Notes: a model not told the origin generated them from the letters alone. 32,120 bases of DNA from Polyangiaceae bacterium (GCA_025937895.1 JAICQL010000076.1:1-32120); one strand, 5' to 3'; counted from the first letter of the stretch, positions 1-12,927 are shown. Numbers and translations: made by a program.

Positions 1-174
1 ACCTCCAGCTGCCCGTTCGTGGAGTGCGCCGACACACTGTGCCGCTTCAACGGCTGCGACGATCGACCGGCGCCCTCGACCCGGACCTGCAGGACCGCAA
101 ACAACGCGCTGGGCATCTGTAACGGCACGGGCACTGGCACCCAGGCCTGCATTGCCTTGCCCGTGCCCGAGTGA
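1..174 (+). CDS. C-terminal fragment of a Cys-rich protein
   Basis: An open frame enters from the left edge in frame 1 and ends at TGA 172-174, giving the last 57 residues of a longer protein. Third codon positions are mostly G or C, as in the real genes here. The piece holds seven cysteines in short spacings (SCPFVEC, LCRFNGC, TCR, GIC, ACI), which suggests a disulfide-rich exported protein. No catalytic motif is visible and the N terminus lies outside the window, so function cannot be assigned. It converges on the minus-strand gene that stops at 236. Confidence 0.55.
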   Translation, partial: TSSCPFVECADTLCRFNGCDDRPAPSTRTCRTANNALGICNGTGTGTQACIALPVPE

Positions 175-235
175 CACTGCCGGGGCCGTCAGCGTGCTCG
201 CCCTGCGGCACGAGTGCGGCGGCGCTTGCTCGCGC

Positions 236-499
236 TCAGCGCTGCGGCAGCTGCGCCAGCAGCGCCTCGCGCTGCTCGCGCGTCATGCCCAAGAGCCGCC
301 CCTCGACGCGAAAGACGCCTTCACTCAGCTTCTTTCCGCCGCGCACCTTGATGCGATATTCGGTGGCGCCAGGGTCCAGCGCGCGCACCGTGGCGCCGAT
401 GGGGTACGGGTGGCTCGCCTCGATCACCGCCCAGTCGCCGTCGCTCTCGAGCAAGCGCGCCGTGCCCTCGCCTCGCGGATCCAGCAGCTTCCAGCTCAT
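236..499 (-). CDS. small hypothetical protein overlapping smpB
   Basis: An 87-aa protein whose ATG (497-499) overlaps the smpB stop by four bases (ATGA on the minus strand), the usual sign of translational coupling. The sequence looks like a compact mostly beta fold (WAVIEASHPYPIG, YRIKVRGGKKL) followed by a short helix (TREQREALLAQL). There is no signal peptide, membrane segment or metal motif. I do not recognise the family. Coupling to smpB suggests co-expression with the ribosome-rescue factor but does not reveal a role. The overlap and the good codon bias support a real gene. Confidence 0.7.
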   Translation of the reverse strand: MSWKLLDPRGEGTARLLESDGDWAVIEASHPYPIGATVRALDPGATEYRIKVRGGKKLSEGVFRVEGRLLGMTREQREALLAQLPQR

Positions 500-990
500 C
501 CCTTGCCTCGCTTGCCCTCGCGGATGGCGATGCGCGCTTCCTTGCTGGCGTCGCGCTCGCGCAACGCCTGGCGCTTGTCGAACAGCTTCTTGCCGCGCGC
601 CAGCCGCACCTCGATCTTGGCACGGCCGCCCTTGAAGTAGAGCTTGGTCACCACCAGGGTCATGCGCTCGCGATCCTGCGCGCCCATCAGCTCCTCGATC
701 TGGCCGCGGTGGAGCAGCAGCTTGCGCGGCCGCTTCTCGTCGTGACCCAGAAACGAGTGCGCCAGCGGTGGAACGCGCATCCCCCGCACAAATGCCTCTC
801 CCCGCGTGATCTCCACCCAGGCCTCGCTGACGTCGGCCGGGCCCTCGCGCAGCGCACGTGCCTCGCTGCCCACCAGCACCAGGCCCGCTTCAAAGCTCTT
901 GCCGAGCTCGAACTCGTGGGAGGCGCGCCGGTTCTGGGCGATCAGCCGATCGCCGTTGGGCTGCACCTTCTTTGCCGAACCCTTGGCCAT
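496..990 (-). CDS. smpB: SsrA-binding protein SmpB
   Basis: SmpB binds the tRNA-like end of tmRNA and brings it to stalled ribosomes for trans-translation. The 164-aa product has the family hallmarks in order: IAQNRRASHEFELGKSFEAGLVL near residues 17-40 (beginning of the OB-fold), GSEARALREG, the HDEKRPRKLLLHRGQIEEL block, TLVVTKLYFKGGRAKIEVRLARGKKLFDKR, and the basic tail RERDASKEARIAIREGKRGKG that enters the mRNA channel. Length is normal. The start ATG is 988-990. No tmRNA gene (ssrA) is visible in this window. It is divergent from the UvrA gene with 59 bp between the start codons. Confidence 0.97.
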   Translation of the reverse strand: MAKGSAKKVQPNGDRLIAQNRRASHEFELGKSFEAGLVLVGSEARALREGPADVSEAWVEITRGEAFVRGMRVPPLAHSFLGHDEKRPRKLLLHRGQIEELMGAQDRERMTLVVTKLYFKGGRAKIEVRLARGKKLFDKRQALRERDASKEARIAIREGKRGKG

Positions 991-1000
991 GACGGGCCGG

Positions 1001-1028
1001 AATATGACCTTTCGGGAGGGTTCCGCAA
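1001..1028 (-). promoter_or_regulatory. candidate smpB promoter
   Basis: On the minus strand TTGCGG (1028-1023) and CATATT (1006-1001) are 16 bp apart, a sigma70-like arrangement inside the 59-bp smpB/uvrA divergent gap. The -10 lies only about 10 bp from the smpB ATG, so the leader would be nearly absent. Both boxes match the consensus only partly. This is a weak prediction. Confidence 0.25.
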
Positions 1029-1049
1029 GCAGTAGAAGACCCCCTGGCC

Positions 1050-6485
<5,436 letters not shown>

Positions 6486-6493
6486 CCCCGCTC

Positions 6494-6510
6494 GAGCCAG
6501 CAGCTGGCTC
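6494..6510. terminator. hairpin between convergent uvrA and tetR
   Basis: A perfect 7-bp inverted repeat (GAGCCAG, CAG loop, CTGGCTC) lies in the 23-bp gap between the uvrA stop and the tetR stop, touching the latter. It has no T-tract. Its position suits a bidirectional terminator. Confidence 0.5.
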
Positions 6511-7129
6511 AGGCTACCAGGTAGCGGTGCAGTAGATCCGCCAGCTCATCGGTGAGCGCCGCCTCGTCGATGCCCGGCGGCGACTCGAGCAGGTGCGCCA
6601 TCATCGCGGCGCGCACCGACTGGTACGCCACGAACGCGGCCGCGTCCACGTTGCGCCTGCGACAGGTGAGGCGCGCCCCGGTGAGCACGCTGCGCACCAG
6701 GCTGACCATGTGCAGATCGAACGCCTTCACCTGCTCCGGCGCCTCGCCCACCAGCCCCTCGATCACCAGCACGCGATGCAGCTCGGGCGCGGCGCCGTAC
6801 AGCCGGAACAGGCCACGGATGACCGCGCGCGCCAGCTCATCGGTGGAGCCCGGCTGGCTGTCGAGCATCACCTCCTGCATCATGCTCAGGGTGCGCTGAA
6901 ACTCGCGCTCCTGCAGCGCGTCCAGGATGCTCTTCCGGTTGGGAAAGTACTGGTACAAGGTGCCCACGCTGACACCGGCAGCCTGTGCGATGCGCGTGGT
7001 GGTCAGCGCCAGGCTGCCCTCTTGCTCCACAACCCGAATGGCGCCATCCAAAATGGCCTCCACCGTGACCCGTGAGCGCGTTTGCTGGGGCGACTTTCTT
7101 GCTCTGATGCGGGACTGCGCCTTCTTCAT
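6509..7129 (-). CDS. TetR/AcrR-family transcriptional regulator
   Basis: A 206-aa one-component repressor. The N-terminal TetR helix-turn-helix is clear: VEAILDGAIRVVEQEG, then TTTRIAQAAGVSVGTLYQYFPNRKSIL, about residues 22-65. The C-terminal ligand domain is variable and its ligand cannot be read. I chose ATG 7127-7129 because the sequence then begins MKKAQSRIRARKSP, a typical basic arm; an in-frame GTG upstream (7172-7174) would add an atypical 15 residues. It is divergent from the lipid methyltransferase gene with 60 bp between the starts, the classic arrangement for a TetR protein that represses itself and its neighbour. By inference the ligand may be a fatty acid, lipid or membrane-active compound. 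Confidence 0.93.
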   Translation of the reverse strand: MKKAQSRIRARKSPQQTRSRVTVEAILDGAIRVVEQEGSLALTTTRIAQAAGVSVGTLYQYFPNRKSILDALQEREFQRTLSMMQEVMLDSQPGSTDELARAVIRGLFRLYGAAPELHRVLVIEGLVGEAPEQVKAFDLHMVSLVRSVLTGARLTCRRRNVDAAAFVAYQSVRAAMMAHLLESPPGIDEAALTDELADLLHRYLVA

Positions 7130-7189
7130 CCCAAACCTGAAAGCTATGCGAATGGCCGGAGCAGCGCCTGGCACTGCATACTCGCGGCC
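7130..7189. promoter_or_regulatory. divergent tetR/methyltransferase control region
   Basis: This 60-bp gap must hold both promoters and, by analogy with other TetR pairs, the operator. Inverted pentamers TATGC (7145-7149) and GCATA (7176-7180) flank its centre. TGGCAC at 7168-7173 resembles a sigma54 -24 element but has no matching -12 element. No strong ribosome binding site precedes either start. The functional call rests mainly on layout. Confidence 0.4.
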
Positions 7190-8392
7190 ATGGTTCTACA
7201 TTACGAGCGCGCCGAGGTGAATGCTGCCGCAACGAAAAAAGCACGCAGCAGCGCGCCCAGCAAGCTGACCGACTTCATCCAGTTTCACGACGAGAAGCTG
7301 GCGGCGCGCTACGCGCGCGGGCGCATCCCCATGGCCACGCTGTATGAGGCCTACTTCGACGGCGCGCTGGATATCCTGGGCGACATTCGCCAGCTCATCG
7401 CGCAGCGCGAGCGGCTGGTCAGCTATCAGATCGAGCGCCGCCACCTGGAGTGGCTGGTGACACACTTCTTACCGGAAGCGCTGATCCACTCGCAGCAGCA
7501 GGATACGCGCATCGTGCGCGAGCACTACGATCGGGGCAACGACTTCTTCGAGTGGTTCCTGGGTCCGCGCATGGTGTACACGTCCGGGTACTTTCACGAC
7601 CCGGCCGAGAGCGTCGAGCAAGCGCAGGACAACAAGCTGAAGATGGTCTGCGACAAGCTGCAGCTGCGCCCGGGCGAGCGCCTGCTGGACATCGGCTGCG
7701 GCTGGGGCACGCTGGCGCGCTACGCCGCGCAGCACTACGGGGTGGACGCCACCGGCGTCACCATCTCGCAGCGCCAGGCCGAATACGGCAACGCGCGCAT
7801 TGCCGAGGCGGGCCTGTCAGGTCGGGCTCGCGTGCGGTGCCAGGACTATCGCGACATCCCGCAGGGGCAGCCGTTCGACAAGGTCGTCAGCCTGGAGATG
7901 GTCGAGCACGTGGGGGTCAAGAACCTGCGCTCGTTCTTCGAGCTGGTGCACCGCCTGACGGTGGATCAGGGCCTGTTCGTGCTGCAGTGGACAGGCCTGC
8001 GGCGCGGCTTTCGCCCGGAGGACTTGGTCTGGATCATGTTCATGGGCAAGTACATCTTCCCCGGAGCTGACGCCAGCTTACCGCCGTCGGCCATGCTCAA
8101 GCCGATCGAGAAGGCGGGCTGGGAGCTGTACAGCGCGCAGAACGTGAGCATCCACTACAGCTGGACCATCCAGCGCTGGCACGAGCACTGGCTGCGCAAC
8201 GAGGCGCTGGTGAAGGCCAAGTATGGCGAGCGCTGGTTCCGCATCTGGCACATGTTCCTGGCCTGGTCGGCCAGCATCGCGCAGCAGGGCAACGCGGCCT
8301 GCTTCCAGATCGTGCTGAACAAGAACCTGGATCACTTCGATCGCACGCGCTGGGTGCAGAGCGCGCAGCCGCGCTCCACACCGCAGGCCTGA
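7190..8392 (+). CDS. SAM-dependent lipid methyltransferase, CFA-synthase superfamily, sphingolipid C9-methyltransferase-like
   Basis: A 400-aa enzyme of the cyclopropane-fatty-acyl-phospholipid synthase superfamily, which transfers a carbon from SAM to a lipid double bond. The SAM motif LLDIGCGWG is at residues 165-173 and the EMVEHVG signature at 236-242. E. coli Cfa, from memory, has a bicarbonate-binding Cys in YSCAYW; here the matching stretch reads YTSGYF with Ser132. That variant and several blocks (FLGPRMVYTSG, KYIFPGADAS, KYGERWFRIW, ACFQIVLNKN) recall fungal sphingolipid C9-methyltransferases, which add a methyl branch to the sphingoid base. The fungal enzymes have N-terminal membrane helices; this one starts directly with a soluble helical region. 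Start: ATG 7190, just downstream of the divergent regulator. Membership of the superfamily is secure. The lipid substrate and product are inferred. Confidence 0.88.
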   Translation: MVLHYERAEVNAAATKKARSSAPSKLTDFIQFHDEKLAARYARGRIPMATLYEAYFDGALDILGDIRQLIAQRERLVSYQIERRHLEWLVTHFLPEALIHSQQQDTRIVREHYDRGNDFFEWFLGPRMVYTSGYFHDPAESVEQAQDNKLKMVCDKLQLRPGERLLDIGCGWGTLARYAAQHYGVDATGVTISQRQAEYGNARIAEAGLSGRARVRCQDYRDIPQGQPFDKVVSLEMVEHVGVKNLRSFFELVHRLTVDQGLFVLQWTGLRRGFRPEDLVWIMFMGKYIFPGADASLPPSAMLKPIEKAGWELYSAQNVSIHYSWTIQRWHEHWLRNEALVKAKYGERWFRIWHMFLAWSASIAQQGNAACFQIVLNKNLDHFDRTRWVQSAQPRSTPQA

Positions 8393-8402
8393 GCCGTGCT
8401 CA

Positions 8403-8432
8403 GCGCGGCAGGGTGCGCCGCCCCTGCCGCGC
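8403..8432 (+). terminator. hairpin after the lipid methyltransferase gene
   Basis: A perfect 11-bp stem (GCGCGGCAGGG at 8403-8413, CCCTGCCGCGC at 8422-8432) with an 8-nt loop begins 10 bp after the stop codon. There is no T-run, as is common in very GC-rich genomes. I see no gene in the rest of the gap to 8655. Confidence 0.6.
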
Positions 8433-8655
8433 CAGGAACTCGCGCATGCGCGCGGCGAGCGGCCTGGATCGGAAACGAGAAACCATCATGTGCGAGCAAT
8501 CCTCTCTGCTCGGCCGCACGGCGCCCCGTGCGCGAGGCGGCCCGAGCCCGCCCAGCATGGGCCGCCGGAAGCGCCTGCGGAATTGGGCCCGCGCGGAGTG
8601 GAGTCTTGCGCGGAGCGGAGCAGTCTAGGCAGACCGCAGGGTAGCGGGAGCCACC

Positions 8656-9966
8656 TCAGCGGCTGCTTGCGGCAGGGGGCCGCGCGCCCCCGGCGCTCGC
8701 GGGCGGAGCTGCTGCCGCAGCTGGGATCACCGAGCCGCGCGGCGGCGCCTCTTGCCGGAACACGCTGGATGCCACGAGCAAGGTCAAGCCGAAGAGCGAG
8801 AGCATGGCCAGCAGCGCCAGCCGCCGCCGCTCCTCGGGCAGCGTGTCCCACCACTGCGCCAGGCTGGCCTGCACGCGCGACCGCAGCTGCAGCCAGCGAG
8901 CCGCCAGCGCGCTGACTGCCGTGGCGCAGGCGGCGCGGAGCTCACGAACGCGCGGCGACGCCGGCAGCCAGGATAAGCCCGACAGCGAGGGCAACGCCGG
9001 CAGTGCTGGCCATGACCAGCCGCGCGACAGCCAGGTGGGCCGCCGAAATGACTGCTGGAGCCAGCGCGGCGGGCGGCGCGCGGCAGCAGCCCGGGACTCG
9101 GCCGCGACCAGGATGGGAGTGAGCGCGCCCTCCATCGCTGCCATGGATTTGAAGCGCTGCCCCGGAGATTTGCCCGTGGCCTTGAAGAACCAGGCGTCGA
9201 AGCCGCGCGGCACCCTGCCCAGCTCGGAAGGGGCCGTGGGGCGCTCGGTGCAGATCTGGATGGTGAGATCCCCCACGGTGCGCCCCGAGAACGGGCAGCG
9301 CCCCGTCAGGCACTCGCAGGCGACGATGGCCATGGCCCAGAGATCCGTGCGGTAGTCCACCGTGCAGCTGCCGCGCGCCTGCTCCGGGCTCATGTATTGC
9401 GGCGTGCCCAGCAAGGTGCCCATCTTGGTGCCCACGTGCGTGAACGACAGCGCCTCGCTCTTCACCTTGGCGATGCCGAAGTCGACCAGCTTGGTGATCT
9501 CGTACGGCCCCTCGCGCGACAGGAAGATGTTCGAGGGCTTGATATCGCGATGTACCACCCCCAGCGAGTGCGCCTTGGCCAGCGCGCGCGCCACTTCGCC
9601 GAAGATCTTGCGCAGCTCACCCGGGCTGAGCGGTCCGCGCTCCGCGAGCCGCACGTCCAGGCTCTCGCCCTCCAGAAACTCCATCACGATGTAGGGAACG
9701 CCGTCCTCCACCCCGGAGTCGAACACCTGCACCACGTGCGAGCTGCGGACGGCCGCGGCGGAGCGTGCCTCCTGCAGGAAGCGACCGCGCATCTCCTGAT
9801 CGCGCGCGAGCAGCGGATCCAGCAGCTTGACCGCCACGGGGGTCCGCAGCTGGGTGTGCTCGGCACGCCAGATGGTGCCCATGGCGCCTTTGACGATCGG
9901 CTGCTCCAGCCGATAACGGCCCCCGATCACCGTTCCGGCAGACCCCCAGCTGGTAGTGGCTTGCAT
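8656..9966 (-). CDS. membrane-anchored Ser/Thr protein kinase
   Basis: A Hanks-type kinase of 436 aa. The N-terminal kinase domain (about 17-285) has a glycine loop whose first Gly is replaced (VKGAMGTIW, 25-33), the ATP Lys47 in VAVKLL, Glu66 in helix C, catalytic Asp141 in HRDIKPSN, DFG at 162-164 and the activation-loop end GTPQYMSPEQ. It should therefore be active. A Trp/Arg-rich linker leads to one hydrophobic segment (LALLAMLSLFGLTLLVASSVF, about 385-405), then a short Ala/Pro-rich tail outside the membrane with no recognisable sensor domain. The ATG 9964-9966 gives a well-formed N terminus. It resembles the second kinase at 30466 in layout and motifs, so the two look like paralogues. 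Substrates are unknown. Confidence 0.93.
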   Translation of the reverse strand: MQATTSWGSAGTVIGGRYRLEQPIVKGAMGTIWRAEHTQLRTPVAVKLLDPLLARDQEMRGRFLQEARSAAAVRSSHVVQVFDSGVEDGVPYIVMEFLEGESLDVRLAERGPLSPGELRKIFGEVARALAKAHSLGVVHRDIKPSNIFLSREGPYEITKLVDFGIAKVKSEALSFTHVGTKMGTLLGTPQYMSPEQARGSCTVDYRTDLWAMAIVACECLTGRCPFSGRTVGDLTIQICTERPTAPSELGRVPRGFDAWFFKATGKSPGQRFKSMAAMEGALTPILVAAESRAAAARRPPRWLQQSFRRPTWLSRGWSWPALPALPSLSGLSWLPASPRVRELRAACATAVSALAARWLQLRSRVQASLAQWWDTLPEERRRLALLAMLSLFGLTLLVASSVFRQEAPPRGSVIPAAAAAPPASAGGARPPAASSR

Positions 9967-10162
9967 CCATTGACTCCGAACCCCCCAAACTACTCAGCCT
10001 AGCGGCGATCTGCCCTTCCTCGTCCCAGCGATCTGGCAAGCGAGCCACATTTGTCCGCAGATGTGCATTGCGCCGCAGGCGCAGCGCGGCTGTCGTGGCA
10101 GCGTGCCACATCTGCTCACTCCTGCTCGCGCCAGCGCGGATCCGCTGTCTCGCCATTGTTTC

Positions 10163-10207
10163 ACGCGCGATGCCTTCACGCGCGATGCCTTCACGGGCGA
10201 TGGTTCA
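10163..10207 (-). repeat. 15-bp tandem array at a gene's 3' end
   Basis: On the plus strand ACGCGCGATGCCTTC occurs at 10163-10177 and again, identical, at 10178-10192. A 14-bp variant follows at 10193-10206. On the minus strand each unit begins GTGA, and the first of these contains the TGA stop codon of the gene ending at 10205. The array therefore grows directly out of the end of that reading frame. Unit length and position match three other arrays in this window. Confidence 0.85.
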
Positions 10208-10756
10208 CGCGCACTGCAGCGACGGCGCCTGCAGCGCGAGCTGCGGAAGCTGAGGGCTGCGGCGCAGCGGGGCTGGCGGCGGGTCTGCGTAGAAGCGCGC
10301 GCTCACGTTGAGCTCCGAGCCGCTCTTGCCGAGCAGCTCGTCGATCCAGCCGAGCACGATACGGCCATGCCGGCGCGGCGCAGCCAAGGTGACGCTGGAG
10401 CCGCGCTCCAGGAGCGGCAGCAGCTCCTCCAGCAGCTGTACGGAGCTCGCGGGCTCTGCCGGCGGCGCGCCGACGACATACCAGAGCGAGCCGATGTGCT
10501 CGCGCGCCTGGATGCGAGCGGCCCTCTTCAAGACACGCTGCTTGAAGTCGTCGCTACGCTCGTGGGCTGCACGAGACAGGACATACGTCGATTCCTGGCT
10601 GGGCCGGTGCGCGCCCACTGCCAGCGCGGCGGCGGGGGAGCCGTCCACGATGAACAGCTCGGTGCGAGGCTTGTCGCAGCCAGATCGGATTGCGGTTTGC
10701 ACGATCGCCTGTAGAGCACGGGCCGTGCCAGCCAGCGTACCGGCTGGGAACCACAA
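10205..10756 (-). CDS. hypothetical protein
   Basis: A 183-aa product with mixed alpha/beta character: a hydrophobic strand (ELFIVDGSPAAALAVG), a basic helix (DDFKQRVLKRAARIQAREHIG), a strand (SLWYVVGAPP), an acidic helix (VQLLEELLPLLERG) and HGRIVLGWIDELLGK. It has no signal peptide, membrane span or catalytic motif. I do not recognise it. The start is uncertain: TTG 10754-10756 is the first possible codon, two codons after an in-frame TAA, and no good ribosome binding site precedes it; a GTG 18 codons later is the alternative. Its TGA stop is part of a 15-bp tandem repeat. It lies between a Ser/Thr kinase and the phosphorelay genes. Confidence 0.6.
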   Translation of the reverse strand: MWFPAGTLAGTARALQAIVQTAIRSGCDKPRTELFIVDGSPAAALAVGAHRPSQESTYVLSRAAHERSDDFKQRVLKRAARIQAREHIGSLWYVVGAPPAEPASSVQLLEELLPLLERGSSVTLAAPRRHGRIVLGWIDELLGKSGSELNVSARFYADPPPAPLRRSPQLPQLALQAPSLQCA

Positions 10757-11011
10757 TCTTTACAATGCCTTTACGCAGCCCGCTCGCGAGCCATGCGGCG
10801 CATCGCCTCGCATGGGGAGAAACGCTGCGCGCACTCTGGCGTCGCCCACGATCGATACGCGCCGACCGGCATAGCTCCCGGCCCTGTGGGCCGCCACAAA
10901 AGCGCGTGGGTAGCGACAAACGCCCCGTGGCAGCTGCGCGCTTGCGGGGCACTTTGCGCCGCAAATCTCGATGGCATCGCCAGCTCGAGAGAGCTGACCT
11001 AGGGTGAGCCG
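10757..11011. promoter_or_regulatory. divergent control region rich in inverted repeats
   Basis: This 255-bp gap separates the minus-strand hypothetical gene from the receiver gene at 11012. It holds four inverted repeats: CCATGCG/CGCATGG at 10791-10815 (11-bp spacer), GCCCCG/CGGGGC at 10922-10950, TTTGC-GCC-GCAAA at 10953-10965, and CAGCTC-GAGA-GAGCTG at 10981-10996. The last ends 15 bp before the receiver start. A direct repeat with CTTTAC cores lies at 10758 and 10769. These could be operators or RNA hairpins. No confident sigma70 or sigma54 promoter is visible. Confidence 0.4.
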
Positions 11012-11416
11012 GTGGTCCAGGGCGCCGGTCAGGATCGCGATTTTCCCAGCGCACCATCCGGCGCCGTGGTGATGATCGTCGATGATGACGACGAGATTCG
11101 GGATGCGCTGGGCGACGTGCTCGCGGAGCGGGGCTACGGGGTGATCGCGGCGAGTGACGGACGGCAGGCCTTGGCACGTCTCGAGCAAGGCCAACGTCCC
11201 GATGCCATTTTCCTCGACCTGTGGATGCCGGTGATGAATGGGTGGGAGCTTCTGGAGGCGCTTGCCTCCAACCCCCAGCTCAGCGCCATCCCTCGCGTCG
11301 TGCTGACGGCCGCACGCGGGCAAAAAGCTCGAGATCTCAACGTGGCGGAGGTGTTGATGAAGCCGGTACGGCTCGAGCAGGTGCTCGGGGTGGCTGGGCG
11401 CCTCACCGCCAAGTGA
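11012..11416 (+). CDS. single-domain response regulator (CheY-like receiver)
   Basis: A 134-aa stand-alone receiver with all phosphorylation residues: the acidic cluster in IVDDDDEIRD (about 22-31), phosphoacceptor Asp69 in FLDLWMP, Thr99 in VVLTAA and Lys117 in LMKPV. There is no output domain, so it probably passes phosphate on or works through protein contacts. GTG 11012 follows AGGGTGA at a suitable distance; ATG 11072, just before the first beta strand, is a possible shorter start. It lies 40 bp upstream of an NtrC-type activator on the same strand. Its partner is unknown, but the hybrid kinases at 15064 and 19537 are candidates. Confidence 0.92.
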   Translation: MVQGAGQDRDFPSAPSGAVVMIVDDDDEIRDALGDVLAERGYGVIAASDGRQALARLEQGQRPDAIFLDLWMPVMNGWELLEALASNPQLSAIPRVVLTAARGQKARDLNVAEVLMKPVRLEQVLGVAGRLTAK

Positions 11417-11456
11417 CAGAGCCAAGTTAACCGCCAGTAGACGACAAGGAGCGGCA

Positions 11457-12914
11457 ATGCGGGCTAGCCCGGACACATGTTCAGTTGCCACGCGCGTGGA
11501 GCAAGACGACCCTGACTCGATGATTGATTCAGACGAGGTCCCGGTAGAGGCCAGGCAGCCTCGCATCTCGTTGCTCCTCGTTGAAGACGACGACGAAATC
11601 CGTGCATCGCTCGAGGATGTGCTGACGGACTTCGGCTACGACGTGCGCTCGGAGCCGAGCGCCGACGCCGCCCTGCCCACGCTGCACCAGCACCTGCCGG
11701 ACATGATCGTCTCGGACGTGCGCATGCCGGGCATCAGCGGCATCGAGTTCTGCAAGCGCCTGATGGGGGACGGGCCGCTCGTGCCTGTGGTGCTGATGAC
11801 GGCCTTCGGCGACGTGGAGATGGCCGTCGATGCGCTGCGCGCCGGCGCCTTTGACTTCATCACCAAGCCGATTGCGCTGGAGCAGCTGAAGACCGTGCTG
11901 GAGCGGGCCGTGCAACACGCAGAGCAGCAGCGGCGCAGCAAGAGCGGCATCGTGCGCCTGGAGGATCCGGAGATCCTCGACGGCTCGCGCCACGGGCTGA
12001 TCGGCTCCAGCAAGGTCATGCGCCAGCTGATGGACCGCATCTCGCGGGTGGCACCGACGGACGCGACGGTGCTCATCACGGGCGAGAGCGGCACGGGGAA
12101 AGAGCTGGTGGCGCGTGCGGTGCACGCGCGCAGCCCGCGCCGGGAGGGGCCCTTCGTGGCGCTCAGCTGCGCGGCCATGCCGGCGGACCTCCTGGAAGCG
12201 GAGCTGTTCGGGCACCGGCGGGGCGCCTTCACTGGCGCAGCCGAGTCGCGCGATGGGCTGCTGCAAAGCGCGCACGGCGGCACCTTGTTCCTGGACGAGA
12301 TCGGCGACATGCCGCTGGACCTGCAGCCCAAGCTGCTGCGCGTGCTGGAGGACCCGCGCGTGCGCCCGCTGGGCGGAGCGCACGAGATGGTGCTCAACGT
12401 GCGGGTGGTGGCTGCCACCAATCGCGACCTGGAGCAAGCCGTTGCCCAGGGCACCTTCCGCGAAGACCTGCTGTACCGGCTCAACGTGCATCACATCTGC
12501 ATCCCTCCCCTGCGCGAGCGCACGGGTGACGTGGCTGAGCTGGCGAGGTACTTCCTGCGGCGCGGCGGGCGCAATCTGCAGCTGACCCCCGAGGCAGAGC
12601 GGCTGCTGTCCGCGCACGCCTGGCCGGGTAATGTGCGCGAGCTGGAGAACTGCCTGAGCTCCGCGGCGGCCCTCGCCACCACACCGTACATCAGCGTGCG
12701 TGAGCTGCCGGCGCGGCTACAGATCCCGAGCCTGGGACAGGAGCAGCAGGTCACGGAGGAGTCGGCCTCCCTCGAGGAGGTCGAGCGGCGGTATATCGAG
12801 GTCGTGCTGCGCGCCACCGGCTGGAACAAGGCCCTTGCCGCCCGCAAGCTCGGTATCGATCGCGCCACTCTGTATCGTAAGCTGCTGCGGCTCGGGTTGA
12901 GCGAGCCACAGTAG
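11457..12914 (+). CDS. NtrC-family sigma54-dependent response regulator
   Basis: A 485-aa activator with three domains. The receiver (about 37-150) keeps phosphoacceptor Asp87 in IVSDVRMPG and Lys137 in FITKP. The AAA+ domain (about 180-405) has Walker A GESGTGKE (209-216), the sigma54-contacting GAFTGA loop (256-261), Walker B with Asp280-Glu281 in LFLDEIGD, and WPGNVRELEN. The C-terminal Fis-type helix-turn-helix reads GWNKALAARKLGIDRATLYRKL. It should bind an enhancer and drive sigma54 promoters when phosphorylated. The start ATG 11457 is set by a clear AAGGAG at 11446-11451. It carries about 35 extra residues before the receiver. No dedicated sensor kinase is adjacent. A 14-bp tandem array follows the stop. 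Confidence 0.96.
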   Translation: MRASPDTCSVATRVEQDDPDSMIDSDEVPVEARQPRISLLLVEDDDEIRASLEDVLTDFGYDVRSEPSADAALPTLHQHLPDMIVSDVRMPGISGIEFCKRLMGDGPLVPVVLMTAFGDVEMAVDALRAGAFDFITKPIALEQLKTVLERAVQHAEQQRRSKSGIVRLEDPEILDGSRHGLIGSSKVMRQLMDRISRVAPTDATVLITGESGTGKELVARAVHARSPRREGPFVALSCAAMPADLLEAELFGHRRGAFTGAAESRDGLLQSAHGGTLFLDEIGDMPLDLQPKLLRVLEDPRVRPLGGAHEMVLNVRVVAATNRDLEQAVAQGTFREDLLYRLNVHHICIPPLRERTGDVAELARYFLRRGGRNLQLTPEAERLLSAHAWPGNVRELENCLSSAAALATTPYISVRELPARLQIPSLGQEQQVTEESASLEEVERRYIEVVLRATGWNKALAARKLGIDRATLYRKLLRLGLSEPQ

Positions 12915-12927
12915 CCCGAGGGGGCAG

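Noticed and set aside
16..173. tRNA or small RNA gene near the left edge or in short gaps
   Set aside because: No cloverleaf or conserved RNA motif could be seen; the edge sequence reads better as the end of a Cys-rich coding frame.
8396..8650. Short plus- and minus-strand frames between the methyltransferase and the kinase
   Set aside because: Compositionally biased products without structure, overlapping a strong hairpin; treated as intergenic.
10061..10874. Plus-strand frames opposite the 183-aa minus-strand gene
   Set aside because: Their products are Arg/Ala-rich without structure, and they run through the intergenic array and the divergent gap. The minus-strand product shows alternating strands and amphipathic helices.
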